A DNA stretch of 64,000 bases, taken from contig CAIKKN010000001.1 in the NCBI GenBank assembly GCA_903827945.1, forward strand, positions 1 through 64,000, read 5' to 3'. The notes beneath the pieces are model-generated. The model searched no databases. It was given only the letters and a program-made list of their open reading frames with translations, and was not told the origin of the DNA. This document shows, piece by piece, positions 26,237 through 35,787 of this stretch. Source of the stretch: an uncultured Actinomycetes bacterium (GTDB lineage Bacteria > Actinomycetota > Actinomycetes > Nanopelagicales > Nanopelagicaceae). Numbering within the stretch: position 1 is the first letter of the stretch; every line of letters starts with the position of its first letter. The position numbers and the translations under genes are program-made.

Positions 26237-27376
26237 TTACAGATCTCCAAAATGGCGAGCCATCACGATTCGCTGAACTTGGTTAGTACCTTCATAGATC
26301 TGAGTAAGTTTCGCATCGCGCATCATTCTCTCAACTGGATAATCACTCACGTACCCATATCCCCCAAGAACTTGAACAGCATCTGTTGTCACTTTCATGG
26401 CAGTATCACTCGCAAAACATTTTGCTGCTGCCGAGTAAAAAGTTAAGTCTTTCTCTCCACGCTCACTTTTTACAGCGGCTGCATATGTTAACTCTCGAGC
26501 TGCAGCAATGTTCATTGCCATATCGGCAAGCATGAACTGAATGCCTTGGAAATCAAATATCGGTTTCTTAAACTGCATTCTCTCGTGTGAATACTTTTCT
26601 GCAGCATCAAACGCACCTTGAGCAATTCCAAGAGCTTGTGCTGCAATTGTGATTCTTGTGTGATCAAGAGTTCGCATAGCCAAAGTAAATCCGGAACCAA
26701 TTTCGCCCAAACGCCGATCATCTGGAACTACAACTGAGTCAAAATAGACTTCCCTGGTGGATGAGCCGCGAAATCCCATTTTCTTCTCGTGCGCGCCAAA
26801 TGAAATACCAGCATCGCTCTTCTCCACAATAAATGCAGTTATTCCTTTTGCTCCCAAATCTGGATCCGTGCTTGCTAGCACCGTGTAAAACTCGGACTCA
26901 CCAGCGTTTGAAATCCATTTCTTGCTTCCGTTTATTACCCAATTATCACCGTCGCGTACAGCCCTAGTTTTCATCGCAGCCGCATCGGATCCTGCCTCGG
27001 ATTCAGAAAGACAGTATGAAAAACCTTTACCCTTTACTAACTGAGGTAAATATTTCTTCTTCTGCTCTTCACTACCTGCAAGTATGAGTGGAACTGAGCC
27101 AAGTTTGTTCACCGCGGGAATAAGTGATGATGCGCCACAAACTCTGGCAACTTCTTCAATAATTATTACTGTGGCAAGTGCATCGGCACCTTGCCCTCCA
27201 AACTTGCTTTCAACATGCGCAGCGAAAAGATCGGCAGAAATAAGTGCGTCCCATGCCTCTTGAGGAAATCTAGCTTGCTCATCTACATCGTGTGCAAAAG
27301 GGGCAATCTTCTTCTCTGCCAGGGCGCGAACGCTTTGGCGCAATTCTCTATATTCATCTGGAATGAGTGGATCCAT
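26237..27376 (-). CDS. Acyl-CoA dehydrogenase
   Basis: This 379-residue flavoenzyme catalyses alpha-beta dehydrogenation of acyl-CoA esters. It has YCLSESEAGSDAAAMKT (about residues 120-136; FAD/substrate loop) and WVINGSKKWISNAG (about 145), and ends in LTQIYEGTNQVQRIVMARH, where the Glu of YEGT occupies the usual catalytic base position. It most resembles short-chain or branched-chain dehydrogenases of the FadE25 type; chain-length preference cannot be read from sequence. ATG 27376 has TATACT 6 nt upstream, lying over the last codons of birA, so the gene may be transcribed on its own as well as with birA. Confidence 0.93.
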   Translation of the reverse strand: MDPLIPDEYRELRQSVRALAEKKIAPFAHDVDEQARFPQEAWDALISADLFAAHVESKFGGQGADALATVIIIEEVARVCGASSLIPAVNKLGSVPLILAGSEEQKKKYLPQLVKGKGFSYCLSESEAGSDAAAMKTRAVRDGDNWVINGSKKWISNAGESEFYTVLASTDPDLGAKGITAFIVEKSDAGISFGAHEKKMGFRGSSTREVYFDSVVVPDDRRLGEIGSGFTLAMRTLDHTRITIAAQALGIAQGAFDAAEKYSHERMQFKKPIFDFQGIQFMLADMAMNIAAARELTYAAAVKSERGEKDLTFYSAAAKCFASDTAMKVTTDAVQVLGGYGYVSDYPVERMMRDAKLTQIYEGTNQVQRIVMARHFGDL

Positions 27377-27379
27377 AAT

Positions 27380-28144
27380 TTAAGTATAAAGATGAATCAC
27401 GTCTCCGGAATAGATATGTCGCTCACCTTCCAGGATCAGTTCACCGCCAGGCCCAATCCCCGTGGCCTTCCCAGACTCAATTTTTCCGTCTAGGCCATGA
27501 ACTTCGACCGTTAAACCAATGGTCGATGAGCGTTCTGCATAACGCTCTGAGAGATCCTCGAACTTTTCCCATGCAGAAAGCAGCTTTGCGAATTCTTTCA
27601 ATACTTCGGCTAAATAGAAATTGCGATCTAGTTCAGGTATTTCATTCATCGCAAGTGATGTAGCGGTCGGTACGGGAATTTCATTGAAGTTCATTGCGAC
27701 ATTAATTCCAATGCCGACTACGACTCCTTCTGAATGCGTTTCACTTAGAATGCCAGCAACTTTTCCATTAGCGGGAGAAGTGCTCACGAGTACATCGTTT
27801 GGCCACTTTGTAAAAAATATATTCTTCTGCCTGTTTAGGACACTCTCGACTGCCATGCCGGCAATCAGAGGAATCCATCCCCACTCTGATCTACTCCTCT
27901 TTGGTTCAACATAAAAAGAAAAAAGAAGTGATTTAGATTTTTGTGCGTCAAAACTTCTATCAAGTCTTCCGCGACCTGCTCGTTGAAATTCTGCCGCGAT
28001 CACTTCACCATGCATGGGATTCTTTGTGGTCAAGTAAGTTTGCGTCGATTCAATTTCATCAACTACAGATACCTGCCAGTAGCCCTCTACCAGTAGGTAG
28101 GAAAGCTTCTTAACATCAAGAAGTGAAATTTCTACGCCTGTCAT
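27380..28144 (-). CDS. birA: Biotin--[acetyl-CoA-carboxylase] ligase
   Basis: This 254-residue biotin protein ligase activates biotin as biotinyl-AMP and attaches it to the lysine of biotin carrier domains. The catalytic domain shows GRGRLDRSF (the biotinyl-AMP loop, about residue 55), SLLFSFYVEP, KWPNDVLV (about 115) and the C-terminal SH3-like cap. There is no N-terminal winged-helix domain, so it is not a self-regulating repressor. AGGA lies 6 nt before ATG 28144, which is preferred to the ATG at 28150. Its obvious substrate is the carrier domain of the carboxylase at 30579-32312, encoded divergently. Confidence 0.95.
   Translation of the reverse strand: MTGVEISLLDVKKLSYLLVEGYWQVSVVDEIESTQTYLTTKNPMHGEVIAAEFQRAGRGRLDRSFDAQKSKSLLFSFYVEPKRSRSEWGWIPLIAGMAVESVLNRQKNIFFTKWPNDVLVSTSPANGKVAGILSETHSEGVVVGIGINVAMNFNEIPVPTATSLAMNEIPELDRNFYLAEVLKEFAKLLSAWEKFEDLSERYAERSSTIGLTVEVHGLDGKIESGKATGIGPGGELILEGERHIYSGDVIHLYT
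27383..27388 (-). promoter_or_regulatory. Putative leaderless -10 box of the acyl-CoA dehydrogenase gene
   Basis: TATACT, then TAAATT (6 nt), then ATG 27376. It overlaps the 3' end of birA and is the closest to a consensus -10 of the set. Confidence 0.5.
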
Positions 28145-28151
28145 TACCATT

Positions 28152-28166
28152 CCTATTTCTAATAGG
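28152..28166. promoter_or_regulatory. Perfect inverted repeat in the birA-accD divergent region
   Basis: CCTATT-TCT-AATAGG lies in the 47-bp space between birA and the carboxylase beta gene, 13 bp upstream of the latter's proposed -10 box. Position and symmetry suit an operator for a dimeric regulator. It also overlaps the birA ribosome binding site, so a chance origin is possible. Confidence 0.4.
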
Positions 28167-28179
28167 GGTCCTTCCCTAG

Positions 28180-28185
28180 TACCTT
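28180..28185 (+). promoter_or_regulatory. Putative leaderless -10 box of the carboxylase operon
   Basis: TACCTT, then AGACCC (6 nt), then GTG 28192. Confidence 0.5.
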
Positions 28186-28191
28186 AGACCC

Positions 28192-29754
28192 GTGACTGAT
28201 GATATTCGTACAACTAAGGGCAAGCTCAGTGATTTGCGTCGACGGGTTGAGGCTTCTCAAAACGTGGCATCGGATGCATCTCTTGAAAAGCGCCGCAACG
28301 CAGGCAAGCTAACCGCACGCGAACGCCTTGCGCTCCTGCTAGACGAGGGTTCGTTCGTCGAATTTGATGCCTTTTCAACTCATCATGCTGATCGTTTTGG
28401 TATGGATAAGAGCCATCCTCTGGGAGATGGAGTTGTTACCGGTTACGGCACCATTGATGGTCGCACCGTTGCGGTGTACTCACAAGATTTTCTTGTCCTA
28501 GGTGGAAGCCTCGGAGAAGTAATGGGTAAGAAAATTACAAAGGTAATGGATTTCGCTCTGAAGAGTGGAATACCAATGATTGGACTCAATGATTCCGGTG
28601 GTGCCCGCATTCAAGAAGGAGTTGCATCGCTTAGCCAATATGGTGAAATATTTAAGCGCAATGTTCGATCATCGGGCGTAATTCCACAAATATCGGTAAT
28701 TCTCGGTCCTTGCGCTGGTGGCGCAGTTTATTCACCTGCCATCACCGATTTCACAATCATGGTCGATGAGAAATCCCATATGTTTATTACTGGGCCAGAT
28801 GTAATCAAGGCCGTCACCGGTGAAGAAGTTACGATGGAAGAGCTTGGCGGAGCTCGAGCACACAATACAAAAACTGGAAATTCACATTATCTAGCTGAAA
28901 CTGAAGTAGAAGCGCTCGACTATGTAAAAGCCGTACTTTCATATCTTCCAAGTAATAATTTGGATGATTCTCCGATTCTCCCCGCAACAGAGTCAATGGA
29001 TAGCTCACCAAATGATCGCGCATTAGATTCTTTGATTCCAGATGATGCGAATAAGCCATATGACATTCGCACCGTCGTGGAAGCTATTTTGGATGAAGCT
29101 GATTTTCTAGAAGTACATAGTTTGTTCGCTCCAAATATTCTCGTTGGATTTGGTCGCGTAGAAGGTCATTCAGTTGGAATTATCGCTAACCAGCCATCTC
29201 AATTTGCAGGCACACTAGACATTGACGCTTCTGAAAAGGCAGCGAGATTTGTTCGAACATGCGATGCTTTTGGAATACCAGTGATCACAATTGTTGATAC
29301 GCCTGGATTCTTACCGGGTACTGAGCAAGAGTGGAATGGAATCATCCGCCGAGGAGCCAAGCTTCTCTATGCATACGCAGAAGCATCTGTTCCCCTAGTT
29401 ACCGTTATAACGCGCAAGGCGTACGGCGGTGCGTATATCGTCATGGGTTCGAAACATCTTGGTTCGGATATCAACCTTGCATGGCCTACATCTCAAATCG
29501 CGGTTATGGGCGCTCAAGGAGCAATCAATATTCTTTACCGAAAAGAAGTTGCTGAAGAGCCTGCGAAATCCAAAGATTTGATTGAAAAATATGAAGAAGA
29601 ACTTCTAAATCCTTATATTGCCGCGGATCGTGGATTTATTGATTCAGTTATTGAGCCACATCAAACCCGCCAAGAAATTACTAAAGCGCTACGGGCGCTG
29701 CGCAATAAGCGTGTGGATCTTCCAACTCGCAAGCACGGAAATATTCCTCTCTAG
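28192..29754 (+). CDS. Acyl-CoA carboxylase beta subunit (AccD5/PccB type carboxyltransferase)
   Basis: This 520-residue carboxyltransferase moves the carboxyl group from biotin to acetyl-CoA and/or propionyl-CoA. The two crotonase-fold halves are seen: the N half has [11 protein letters not shown] (about residue 130) and [12 protein letters not shown] (about 177), and the C half has [12 protein letters not shown] (about 368) and [11 protein letters not shown] (about 407), which form the two oxyanion holes. It resembles mycobacterial AccD5/PccB. Start GTG 28192. It leads the operon accD-accE-maf-accA, conserved in actinobacteria. Acetyl versus propionyl preference is not decidable here. Confidence 0.95.
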   Translation: MTDDIRTTKGKLSDLRRRVEASQNVASDASLEKRRNAGKLTARERLALLLDEGSFVEFDAFSTHHADRFGMDKSHPLGDGVVTGYGTIDGRTVAVYSQDFLVLGGSLGEVMGKKITKVMDFALKSGIPMIGLNDSGGARIQEGVASLSQYGEIFKRNVRSSGVIPQISVILGPCAGGAVYSPAITDFTIMVDEKSHMFITGPDVIKAVTGEEVTMEELGGARAHNTKTGNSHYLAETEVEALDYVKAVLSYLPSNNLDDSPILPATESMDSSPNDRALDSLIPDDANKPYDIRTVVEAILDEADFLEVHSLFAPNILVGFGRVEGHSVGIIANQPSQFAGTLDIDASEKAARFVRTCDAFGIPVITIVDTPGFLPGTEQEWNGIIRRGAKLLYAYAEASVPLVTVITRKAYGGAYIVMGSKHLGSDINLAWPTSQIAVMGAQGAINILYRKEVAEEPAKSKDLIEKYEEELLNPYIAADRGFIDSVIEPHQTRQEITKALRALRNKRVDLPTRKHGNIPL

Positions 29755-29761
29755 GAAAACC

Positions 29762-29965
29762 ATGGCCATTATTCGTCGTCGTAGAAAATTTCGTAAGTTC
29801 ACCGTGCTTTCCGGCACTGCGACTGGACCTGAAATGAGTGCACTACAAATCGCTCTTGAAGAGATTGAGCGTAATCAAAACCCGAATAAAGCTTTCCGCG
29901 GTTCTTGGAGCAGACTTAAGATTCAACAGTCGCTTCCACGCCAGTGGGGTACAAAATCTTCATGA
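29762..29965 (+). CDS. Acyl-CoA carboxylase epsilon subunit (AccE-like)
   Basis: This is a small basic protein of 67 residues. After a short Arg/Lys-rich head it shows FTVLSGTATGPEMSALQIAL and ends with a conserved tryptophan (WGTKSS), the pattern of the ACC-epsilon family. In Streptomyces and mycobacteria this subunit bridges alpha and beta subunits of acyl-CoA carboxylase and raises activity. Seven nucleotides separate it from accD and its stop overlaps the maf start (ATGA). The same frame is open further upstream, but that part lies inside accD and is not real coding. Confidence 0.85.
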   Translation: MAIIRRRRKFRKFTVLSGTATGPEMSALQIALEEIERNQNPNKAFRGSWSRLKIQQSLPRQWGTKSS

Positions 29966-30582
29966 GACGCCGCATCATCTTGGCCTCTGCCTCCCCTTCT
30001 CGCAAAAGACTTCTTGAATCAGTAAATATTGATTGTGATGTTTTGGTAAGTGGGGTCGATGAAGAGAGCCCGGAAATTCTAAAACTTGTTCCCTCTGAGA
30101 TGGTGCTTGCGTTGGCAATTATGAAAGCGCATACCGTGGCGAACTCATTTGATTGTGGAGATAACTCCCTCATTATTGGCTGTGACTCCACTTTTGAGTT
30201 TGAAGGAGAATCCCTCGGTAAGCCAGGTACGCGGGAAAGCGCCATTGAGCGCGCTCATCGCCTCAGTGGAAAATCTGGGCTATTACACACCGGACACTCT
30301 GTTATAGACACAGCACAAGGAATTGAAGTTTCAGACATTTCAACATCTCGTGTCTATTTTGCCAAGATGACTGACCAAGAAATTGAAAATTATGTTGATT
30401 CAGGTGAGCCGCTCAATGTTGCGGGTGGATTTACCCTAGATGGACTAAGTGCACCTTTCATCACACATATAGAAGGTGACCCAAGCGGAATTATTGGCCT
30501 ATCAATGCCGACCCTTCGCAAAATTATCCTTAATCTCGGTTTACAGTGGTCTGACATCAGTAAAGAACAGGTGCGAGCATGA
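29962..30582 (+). CDS. maf: Maf-family nucleoside triphosphate pyrophosphatase
   Basis: This 206-residue enzyme hydrolyses non-canonical or modified NTPs (dTTP/UTP/m5UTP-type activity in homologues), sanitising nucleotide pools and affecting division. It starts ATG 29962 with [21 protein letters not shown], the Maf signature; [16 protein letters not shown] (about residues 67-82) is the second conserved motif. The start overlaps accE and the stop overlaps accA (ATGA in both cases), so the four carboxylase-operon genes are translationally coupled. Confidence 0.93.
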   Translation: MRRRIILASASPSRKRLLESVNIDCDVLVSGVDEESPEILKLVPSEMVLALAIMKAHTVANSFDCGDNSLIIGCDSTFEFEGESLGKPGTRESAIERAHRLSGKSGLLHTGHSVIDTAQGIEVSDISTSRVYFAKMTDQEIENYVDSGEPLNVAGGFTLDGLSAPFITHIEGDPSGIIGLSMPTLRKIILNLGLQWSDISKEQVRA

Positions 30583-32312
30583 CTAAGAAAATTACCGCAG
30601 TTCTCATTGCCAATCGTGGCGAGATTGCAGTTCGCGTTTCTCGTGCATGTCGAGATCACGGAATTAAGTCGATTGCAATTTATTCTGATGAGGACCGAAA
30701 CTCTCTACACGTGGCTCTCGCAACTGATGCTTACGCCCTCAATGGCTTGTCCGCAGCAGAAACTTATTTGGATCAAAATAAGATTCTTGCAATTGCCAAA
30801 GAGTCCGGTGCTGACGCAGTACATCCTGGTTATGGGTTTCTTTCAGAGAATGCAGACTTTGCCGACCGCGTAATTGCAGCAGGTTTAATCTGGATCGGAC
30901 CTCCACCGGCAGCAATCCGCGCCCTCGGGGATAAAGTTTCTGCTCGAAAGATTGCCGCAGAAGTTGGAGCGCCGCTTGTCGCTGGAACTATTGATCCAGT
31001 CGACACTGCTGAAGAAATTATTGCCTTTGCTAGTGAACATGGCTTGCCGGTTGCTATCAAAGCAGCACACGGTGGTGGTGGGCGAGGCTTAAAAGTTGCC
31101 TACAAAATGGAGGATATTCCCGAACTTTTTGCTTCTGCGGTGCGTGAAGCCATTACCGGTTTTGGCCGCGGTGAATGCTTTGTTGAGCGTTATTTGGATA
31201 AACCTCGACATGTTGAGACACAGGTTTTGGTTGATTCACATGGAAACGCTGTCGTAGTTAGCACACGCGATTGTTCCCTCCAACGTCGCCACCAAAAATT
31301 AGTGGAAGAAGCTCCCGCTCCATTCCTCACCGCTGCTCAAGAAGATCAGCTATACAAATCTTCCAAAGCAATAATGAAAGCTGCGGGATACATCGGCGCA
31401 GGAACGTGTGAATTTCTTATCGGCTCAGATGGCACAATCTCTTTTCTTGAGGTAAACACTCGACTCCAAGTGGAACACCCAGTCAGCGAAGAAGTTACTG
31501 GAATCGATCTTGTTCGCATGCAATTTCGAATCGCATCCGGTGAGGCTATAAGCCCAATTGATCCTGTCGTTCGTGGACACAGTATTGAATTTCGCATAAA
31601 CGGAGAAGATCCTGGAAATGGCTTCTTGCCATCATTAGGAACTATTACGACGTGGGAAGTTCCAGATGGACCTGGAGTACGTATCGATGCGGGTTTTGAT
31701 CATGGTCATACCGTTGGTTCGCACTTTGATTCACTGCTAGCAAAGTTAATCGTTACCGCTGCAACCCGCGAAGAGGCCATCGAACGTGCTCGTCGCGCAC
31801 TCAAGGAGTTTGAAATAGGTGGATTAGCCACCGCTCTTCCATTCCACAGAGCAATCGTTGAAGATCCAAACTTCACTGAGGAATTTAAGGTTTACACAAG
31901 CTACATTGAAAAGGAATTTAAGAACACAATTCCTGCGTTCAATTACAAACAAGGGGTTGCGGAGTCAAAGGCTTCAGAACAAAAAGTTGTTGCGGAAATC
32001 AATGGGCATCGATTTGAAGTTGTTCTTCATACGCAAGAGCAGACTCAAAAGCGCAGAAAAATTAAGAGCAACATCCTTGGAAAGTCTTCTGGTAACAGCG
32101 TCGATAGCCCAATGCAAGGAACCGTCGTCAAAATTCTTAAAGCAAATGGCGACAGAGTCGTCCAAGGTGATCTCATTGTGGTCCTTGAAGCCATGAAGAT
32201 GGAGCAGCCACTGATCGCTCACAGAGAAGGAATTATCGCTAAGTTGAGCGTCGGGGTCGGACAGACCGTAGCAAGTGGGCAAAATTTATGTGTGATTGAA
32301 GACGCTCCTTAA
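30579..32312 (+). CDS. Acyl-CoA carboxylase alpha subunit (biotin carboxylase plus carrier, AccA3 type)
   Basis: This 577-residue protein carries a biotin carboxylase domain (residues 1-445) and a C-terminal biotin carrier domain (about 505-577). It shows [17 protein letters not shown] at the start, the ATP-grasp loop [10 protein letters not shown] (about 165), [19 protein letters not shown] (about 230) and [14 protein letters not shown] (about 290). The carrier lysine is in EAMKM (about 541), modified by BirA. With the beta and epsilon subunits it carboxylates acyl-CoAs for fatty acid synthesis. It is the last of the coupled genes; pnp begins 28 nt downstream. Confidence 0.97.
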   Translation: MTKKITAVLIANRGEIAVRVSRACRDHGIKSIAIYSDEDRNSLHVALATDAYALNGLSAAETYLDQNKILAIAKESGADAVHPGYGFLSENADFADRVIAAGLIWIGPPPAAIRALGDKVSARKIAAEVGAPLVAGTIDPVDTAEEIIAFASEHGLPVAIKAAHGGGGRGLKVAYKMEDIPELFASAVREAITGFGRGECFVERYLDKPRHVETQVLVDSHGNAVVVSTRDCSLQRRHQKLVEEAPAPFLTAAQEDQLYKSSKAIMKAAGYIGAGTCEFLIGSDGTISFLEVNTRLQVEHPVSEEVTGIDLVRMQFRIASGEAISPIDPVVRGHSIEFRINGEDPGNGFLPSLGTITTWEVPDGPGVRIDAGFDHGHTVGSHFDSLLAKLIVTAATREEAIERARRALKEFEIGGLATALPFHRAIVEDPNFTEEFKVYTSYIEKEFKNTIPAFNYKQGVAESKASEQKVVAEINGHRFEVVLHTQEQTQKRRKIKSNILGKSSGNSVDSPMQGTVVKILKANGDRVVQGDLIVVLEAMKMEQPLIAHREGIIAKLSVGVGQTVASGQNLCVIEDAP

Positions 32313-32328
32313 TTCAATGAACTTGCAG

Positions 32329-32334
32329 TAAATT
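32329..32334 (+). promoter_or_regulatory. Putative leaderless -10 box of pnp
   Basis: TAAATT, then GCTCAC (6 nt), then ATG 32341, within the 28-nt gap after accA. Confidence 0.45.
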
Positions 32335-32340
32335 GCTCAC

Positions 32341-33159
32341 ATGAGCGATCTTTATTCTGACCCAATTGGAACTGCAGAACTTGCTGCCAAAAAACTTGAA
32401 TCATTGACTGGCAAGAGCAAGCATCATGTTGCTTTAGTTATGGGTTCAGGCTGGATTGATGCAGCCGATAGCCTAGGAATTCCAACTCATGAATTTGCGG
32501 CGACAGAACTGCCTGGATTTCTTCCACCAACAGTTGTTGGACATGGTGGCAAGGTTCGTTCCTATGACCTACAGGGCCCAAACGGCGTCGTTAGCGCGTT
32601 AGTATTTTTGGGAAGAACTCATCTCTATGAAGGTAAGGGAATTGAGCCCGTTGTGCATGGAGTTCGAACAGCGGTCAAAGCAGGTTGCGGTGTTGTAGTG
32701 CTTACAAATGCATGCGGTGGAATTAACCGCGATTATCACGTTGGCCAGCCTGTGTTAATTCGCGATCACATTTCGCTGACAGGGGTAAGTCCACTCATTG
32801 GTGCAAATTTTGTTGATCTAACCGATTGCTACAGCAAGCGTCTTCGCACACTTGTGAAGTTAGAAGATCCTTCACTTTCTGAAGGTGTCTATGCCCACTG
32901 GCGTGGACCGTCCTATGAAACTCCTGCTGAAATAAACATGATTCGAACCATGGGAGCTGATCTCGTGGGGATGTCTACAGTTCCAGAAGCTGTTGCCGCC
33001 CATGCACTTGGCGCCGAAATTCTAGGAATATCACTTGTCACAAATGCTGCTGCTGGTATGACCGGTGAAAAGCTTAGTCACGAAGAAGTAATGGCTGCCG
33101 GGAAAGCATCTGCGGGAAGAATTGGCACATTGCTTGCAAAGGTTCTACCACAACTATGA
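32341..33159 (+). CDS. Purine-nucleoside phosphorylase (trimeric type)
   Basis: This 272-residue enzyme cleaves inosine/guanosine to free base and ribose 1-phosphate. The PNP/MTAP family pattern is clear: MGSGW near residue 36, GRTHLYEGKG (about 98), TNACGGIN (about 122), and the base-binding TNAAAGM near the C terminus (about 238). The Asn in that motif favours 6-oxopurines. It overlaps the next gene, a phosphohexo/pentomutase, by 4 nt (ATGA). The pair pnp-pmm is also adjacent in mycobacteria and fits salvage: ribose 1-phosphate from this enzyme can be isomerised by the mutase. Confidence 0.94.
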   Translation: MSDLYSDPIGTAELAAKKLESLTGKSKHHVALVMGSGWIDAADSLGIPTHEFAATELPGFLPPTVVGHGGKVRSYDLQGPNGVVSALVFLGRTHLYEGKGIEPVVHGVRTAVKAGCGVVVLTNACGGINRDYHVGQPVLIRDHISLTGVSPLIGANFVDLTDCYSKRLRTLVKLEDPSLSEGVYAHWRGPSYETPAEINMIRTMGADLVGMSTVPEAVAAHALGAEILGISLVTNAAAGMTGEKLSHEEVMAAGKASAGRIGTLLAKVLPQL

Positions 33160-34796
33160 ATCCAGCACTGATTGCAGAAGTTGAGGAATGGATTGCACTT
33201 GATCCAGATCCCCAAACTGCAACAATGCTTCGCAACTGGTTAGATCAAGGTAATGAAGTTGATTTAAAGAAATCTTTTGCCGGTTTTTTACAGTTTGGAA
33301 CCGCGGGGCTTCGAGGACCTGTAGGACCCGGGCCGTCATGTATGAACCGGGCAGTCGTTCAACGTGCCGCAGCGGGTATCGCGGCGTATATGAAAAAGCG
33401 TGGGTTAACGAGCGTGGTAATCGGCAGAGATGCCCGATATGGCTCAGAGGATTTCACCGAAGAATCAGCACAAATTTTCACTGGAGCGGGAATGAAAGTT
33501 TGGGTCTTGCCTCGCCCTCTTCCAACACCAGTCCTTGCATTTGCAGTAAATGCACTTCAAGCCGATGTTGGAATCATGGTTACAGCCAGCCATAACCCTC
33601 CACAAGATAATGGATACAAGGTTTACCTAGGCGGGAATATCGACGGTGTTAGATACGCGGGCTCGCAAATCGTTCCACCCGCCGACATCGAAATTGCTCA
33701 GGAAATTGCAGCAATTCACAGTTCTCAACCAAAAGGATCAAGTTGGGATGTGCTGAATGACGATATTTTTAATCAATATGTAAATGAGACTTCCGCTCTT
33801 TCGTGTATAAAAGGTGATGTGCGTGTTGTTTACAGCGCAATGCATGGTGTTGGAACTGAAACTCTTCTTGCGACATTTAAGGCCGCTGGGTTTAGCGAAC
33901 CCATACTTGTTAAAGAGCAAGCAAATCCCGATCCCGACTTTCCAACGGTTAAATTTCCAAATCCTGAGGAACCAGGAGCAATTGACCTCTCCTTGAAACT
34001 AGCGGCAGAAGTCGGCGCTGATATTGTCATTGCCAATGACCCCGATGCAGATAGGTGCGCCAGTGCTATAAATGTGCCAGGTGCGGGTTGGCGTATGTTG
34101 AGAGGTGACGAAGTAGGGGCAATATTGGGTCACTACATCGCAACAACTATGAAGGAGAGTTGCTTTGGAAAAGCCTTTGCAAACTCAATAGTTTCTTCTT
34201 CGATCCTTCGAAAAATTGCTAACGCCCACAGCATTGAATTTCACGAAACGCTCACTGGCTTCAAGTGGTTAGCCAAGATTCCGAATTTGCGCTTTGGATA
34301 TGAAGAAGCGTTGGGATACGCAGTGGATGCAAAGTCAGTAAATGATAAGGATGGCATCTCGGCCGCTTTGATTCTTGCCCAGTGCGCAGCGGAACTAAAA
34401 CGTGATGGTCATTCTATGTCGGGATACCTTGCAAATATTTGGGAGACTTACGGATATCACGGCACCGAGCAAATTTCGATTCGAGTGAGCGATATTTCCC
34501 AAGTTGATTCGGTTCTTACAAAGTTAAGGACCACCCATCCGCAATCACTATCAGGAATCGAATTAACGAAATTTGAAGATTTGGCAATACCCACAGGGAA
34601 TCTGCCTCCAACAAACGGTATAACAATGTGGTTTGGCGACTTTATCCGAGTAATTGTTCGCCCTAGTGGAACTGAAGCCAAGCTTAAGTGTTATATCGAG
34701 GTTTCGAGTACTGGTGGAGACAAAACAGCAATTGCACAAGTGAATGAAAAAGTAGCCGCACTGCGAGTCGAGCTGTTAGAAATTCTTAAAGTTTAA
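33156..34796 (+). CDS. Phosphoglucomutase/phosphomannomutase-family phospho-sugar mutase
   Basis: This 546-residue alpha-D-phosphohexomutase has four domains. The phosphoserine loop is TASHNPPQDNGYKVY (about residue 145), the Mg loop is DPDADR (about 300), the sugar loop GYEEALGY (about 382) and the phosphate-binding loop RPSGTEAKLKCY (about 507). Length and neighbour resemble PmmB/Pgm2 proteins that often work on ribose 1-phosphate or glucose 1,6-bisphosphate, so phosphopentomutase activity is plausible. Its 3' end overlaps the convergent binding-protein gene by 11 nt, with no terminator. Confidence 0.92.
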   Translation: MNPALIAEVEEWIALDPDPQTATMLRNWLDQGNEVDLKKSFAGFLQFGTAGLRGPVGPGPSCMNRAVVQRAAAGIAAYMKKRGLTSVVIGRDARYGSEDFTEESAQIFTGAGMKVWVLPRPLPTPVLAFAVNALQADVGIMVTASHNPPQDNGYKVYLGGNIDGVRYAGSQIVPPADIEIAQEIAAIHSSQPKGSSWDVLNDDIFNQYVNETSALSCIKGDVRVVYSAMHGVGTETLLATFKAAGFSEPILVKEQANPDPDFPTVKFPNPEEPGAIDLSLKLAAEVGADIVIANDPDADRCASAINVPGAGWRMLRGDEVGAILGHYIATTMKESCFGKAFANSIVSSSILRKIANAHSIEFHETLTGFKWLAKIPNLRFGYEEALGYAVDAKSVNDKDGISAALILAQCAAELKRDGHSMSGYLANIWETYGYHGTEQISIRVSDISQVDSVLTKLRTTHPQSLSGIELTKFEDLAIPTGNLPPTNGITMWFGDFIRVIVRPSGTEAKLKCYIEVSSTGGDKTAIAQVNEKVAALRVELLEILKV

Positions 34797-35787
34797 TTTT
34801 TCCTGATTTGATTTTTGCTTCTGCTTTGAGGACAGCGGGAATGTGAGCGCTTCCCAATGCAGGAATAAGCAAGTCAATACCGCCATCTGAGAAGGAATAC
34901 TCCTTGCCAAAAATTCCATTTGTTCCATCTAAAATATCTGAGAAAGACAGATTCTTCACGCCGCTAGAAATTACATCATATGCAGCAGTGTCGACTCGCT
35001 TCTGTACTGCACCTAATAAAACACTCTTGGCTTTTGTACTCTTCAGGAAGAATTGATCAGGTAAAACACCAATATATCGAAGTGGCTTCTTCGCATTTGA
35101 GGAAGAGGCAATCACATCAATTACATCCGAACTCTGGTTCCAGGTGGAATAAAAGATGTCGGCACCGCGCTTAATCATGGACGCAACATCAGTTGCAGGA
35201 TTCATGCCCCAATTTTGAGCCAAGACAACAATCTTTGGCTTGACGCTTTGAGCTCCAAGTTGGAACGCTTTCGTTAGATCGCGCAGGTTTGTGCGGTCAA
35301 CATCAACGAGTGCAGCAATTTTTCCTGTTTTTGAAGCTGATGCAGCTAGAACGCCCGCTAGGTAACTCGACTGAGCTTCATTGAAAACCATGCATTCAAC
35401 ATTAAGTTGACCTACATTTGAATTATCAATAATCGCAAATTCTGTCTTCGGAAATTCATCGATAGCAACTGCGAGGGAGGATTGAAAACCATAACCAATG
35501 AGCAAGATAGGGTTATAGCCCGCTTTTGCCAGAAATCGAATTTTCAATAAGCGATCTAAGTCAGTTCCGTCTGTTGCAATTTCACGCAAGGCGAGCAGGC
35601 CCAATCCATACTTCTTCTTCGCCTTATCTATACCGACAGCCGCTGCATCGTTAATGCCACCATCACCGCGTCCACCGATATCATAAATAACTGCTATTTT
35701 CGTTGCAGTTGCATGCGCACTACTGAGCGGTGGAAAAATTAGCGCAATTAGCGCAACCACGACCAGCGTAGTGCGGTTCTTAACCAC
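34786..35787 (-). CDS. BMP-family (Med/BmpA) substrate-binding protein
   Basis: This 333-residue exported protein has a Sec signal: KNR head, hydrophobic core and SSAHA-TA cleavage region near residue 27. The mature part fits the BMP/PnrA family of nucleoside-binding proteins: [17 protein letters not shown] at the start, [16 protein letters not shown] (about residue 93), and [15 protein letters not shown] (about 130). There is no lipobox cysteine, which is unusual for a Gram-positive binding protein. No cognate ABC permease is adjacent. GTG 35787 overlaps the trpS stop by 8 nt; ATG 35811 is an alternative. Nucleoside uptake is inferred from family. Confidence 0.82.
   Translation of the reverse strand: MVKNRTTLVVVALIALIFPPLSSAHATATKIAVIYDIGGRGDGGINDAAAVGIDKAKKKYGLGLLALREIATDGTDLDRLLKIRFLAKAGYNPILLIGYGFQSSLAVAIDEFPKTEFAIIDNSNVGQLNVECMVFNEAQSSYLAGVLAASASKTGKIAALVDVDRTNLRDLTKAFQLGAQSVKPKIVVLAQNWGMNPATDVASMIKRGADIFYSTWNQSSDVIDVIASSSNAKKPLRYIGVLPDQFFLKSTKAKSVLLGAVQKRVDTAAYDVISSGVKNLSFSDILDGTNGIFGKEYSFSDGGIDLLIPALGSAHIPAVLKAEAKIKSGKIKL

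Noticed and set aside
29618-29761. N-terminal extension of the AccE-like frame into accD
   Set aside because: The extension lies within accD coding sequence and matches nothing; the ATG at 29762 gives the expected small subunit with correct spacing.
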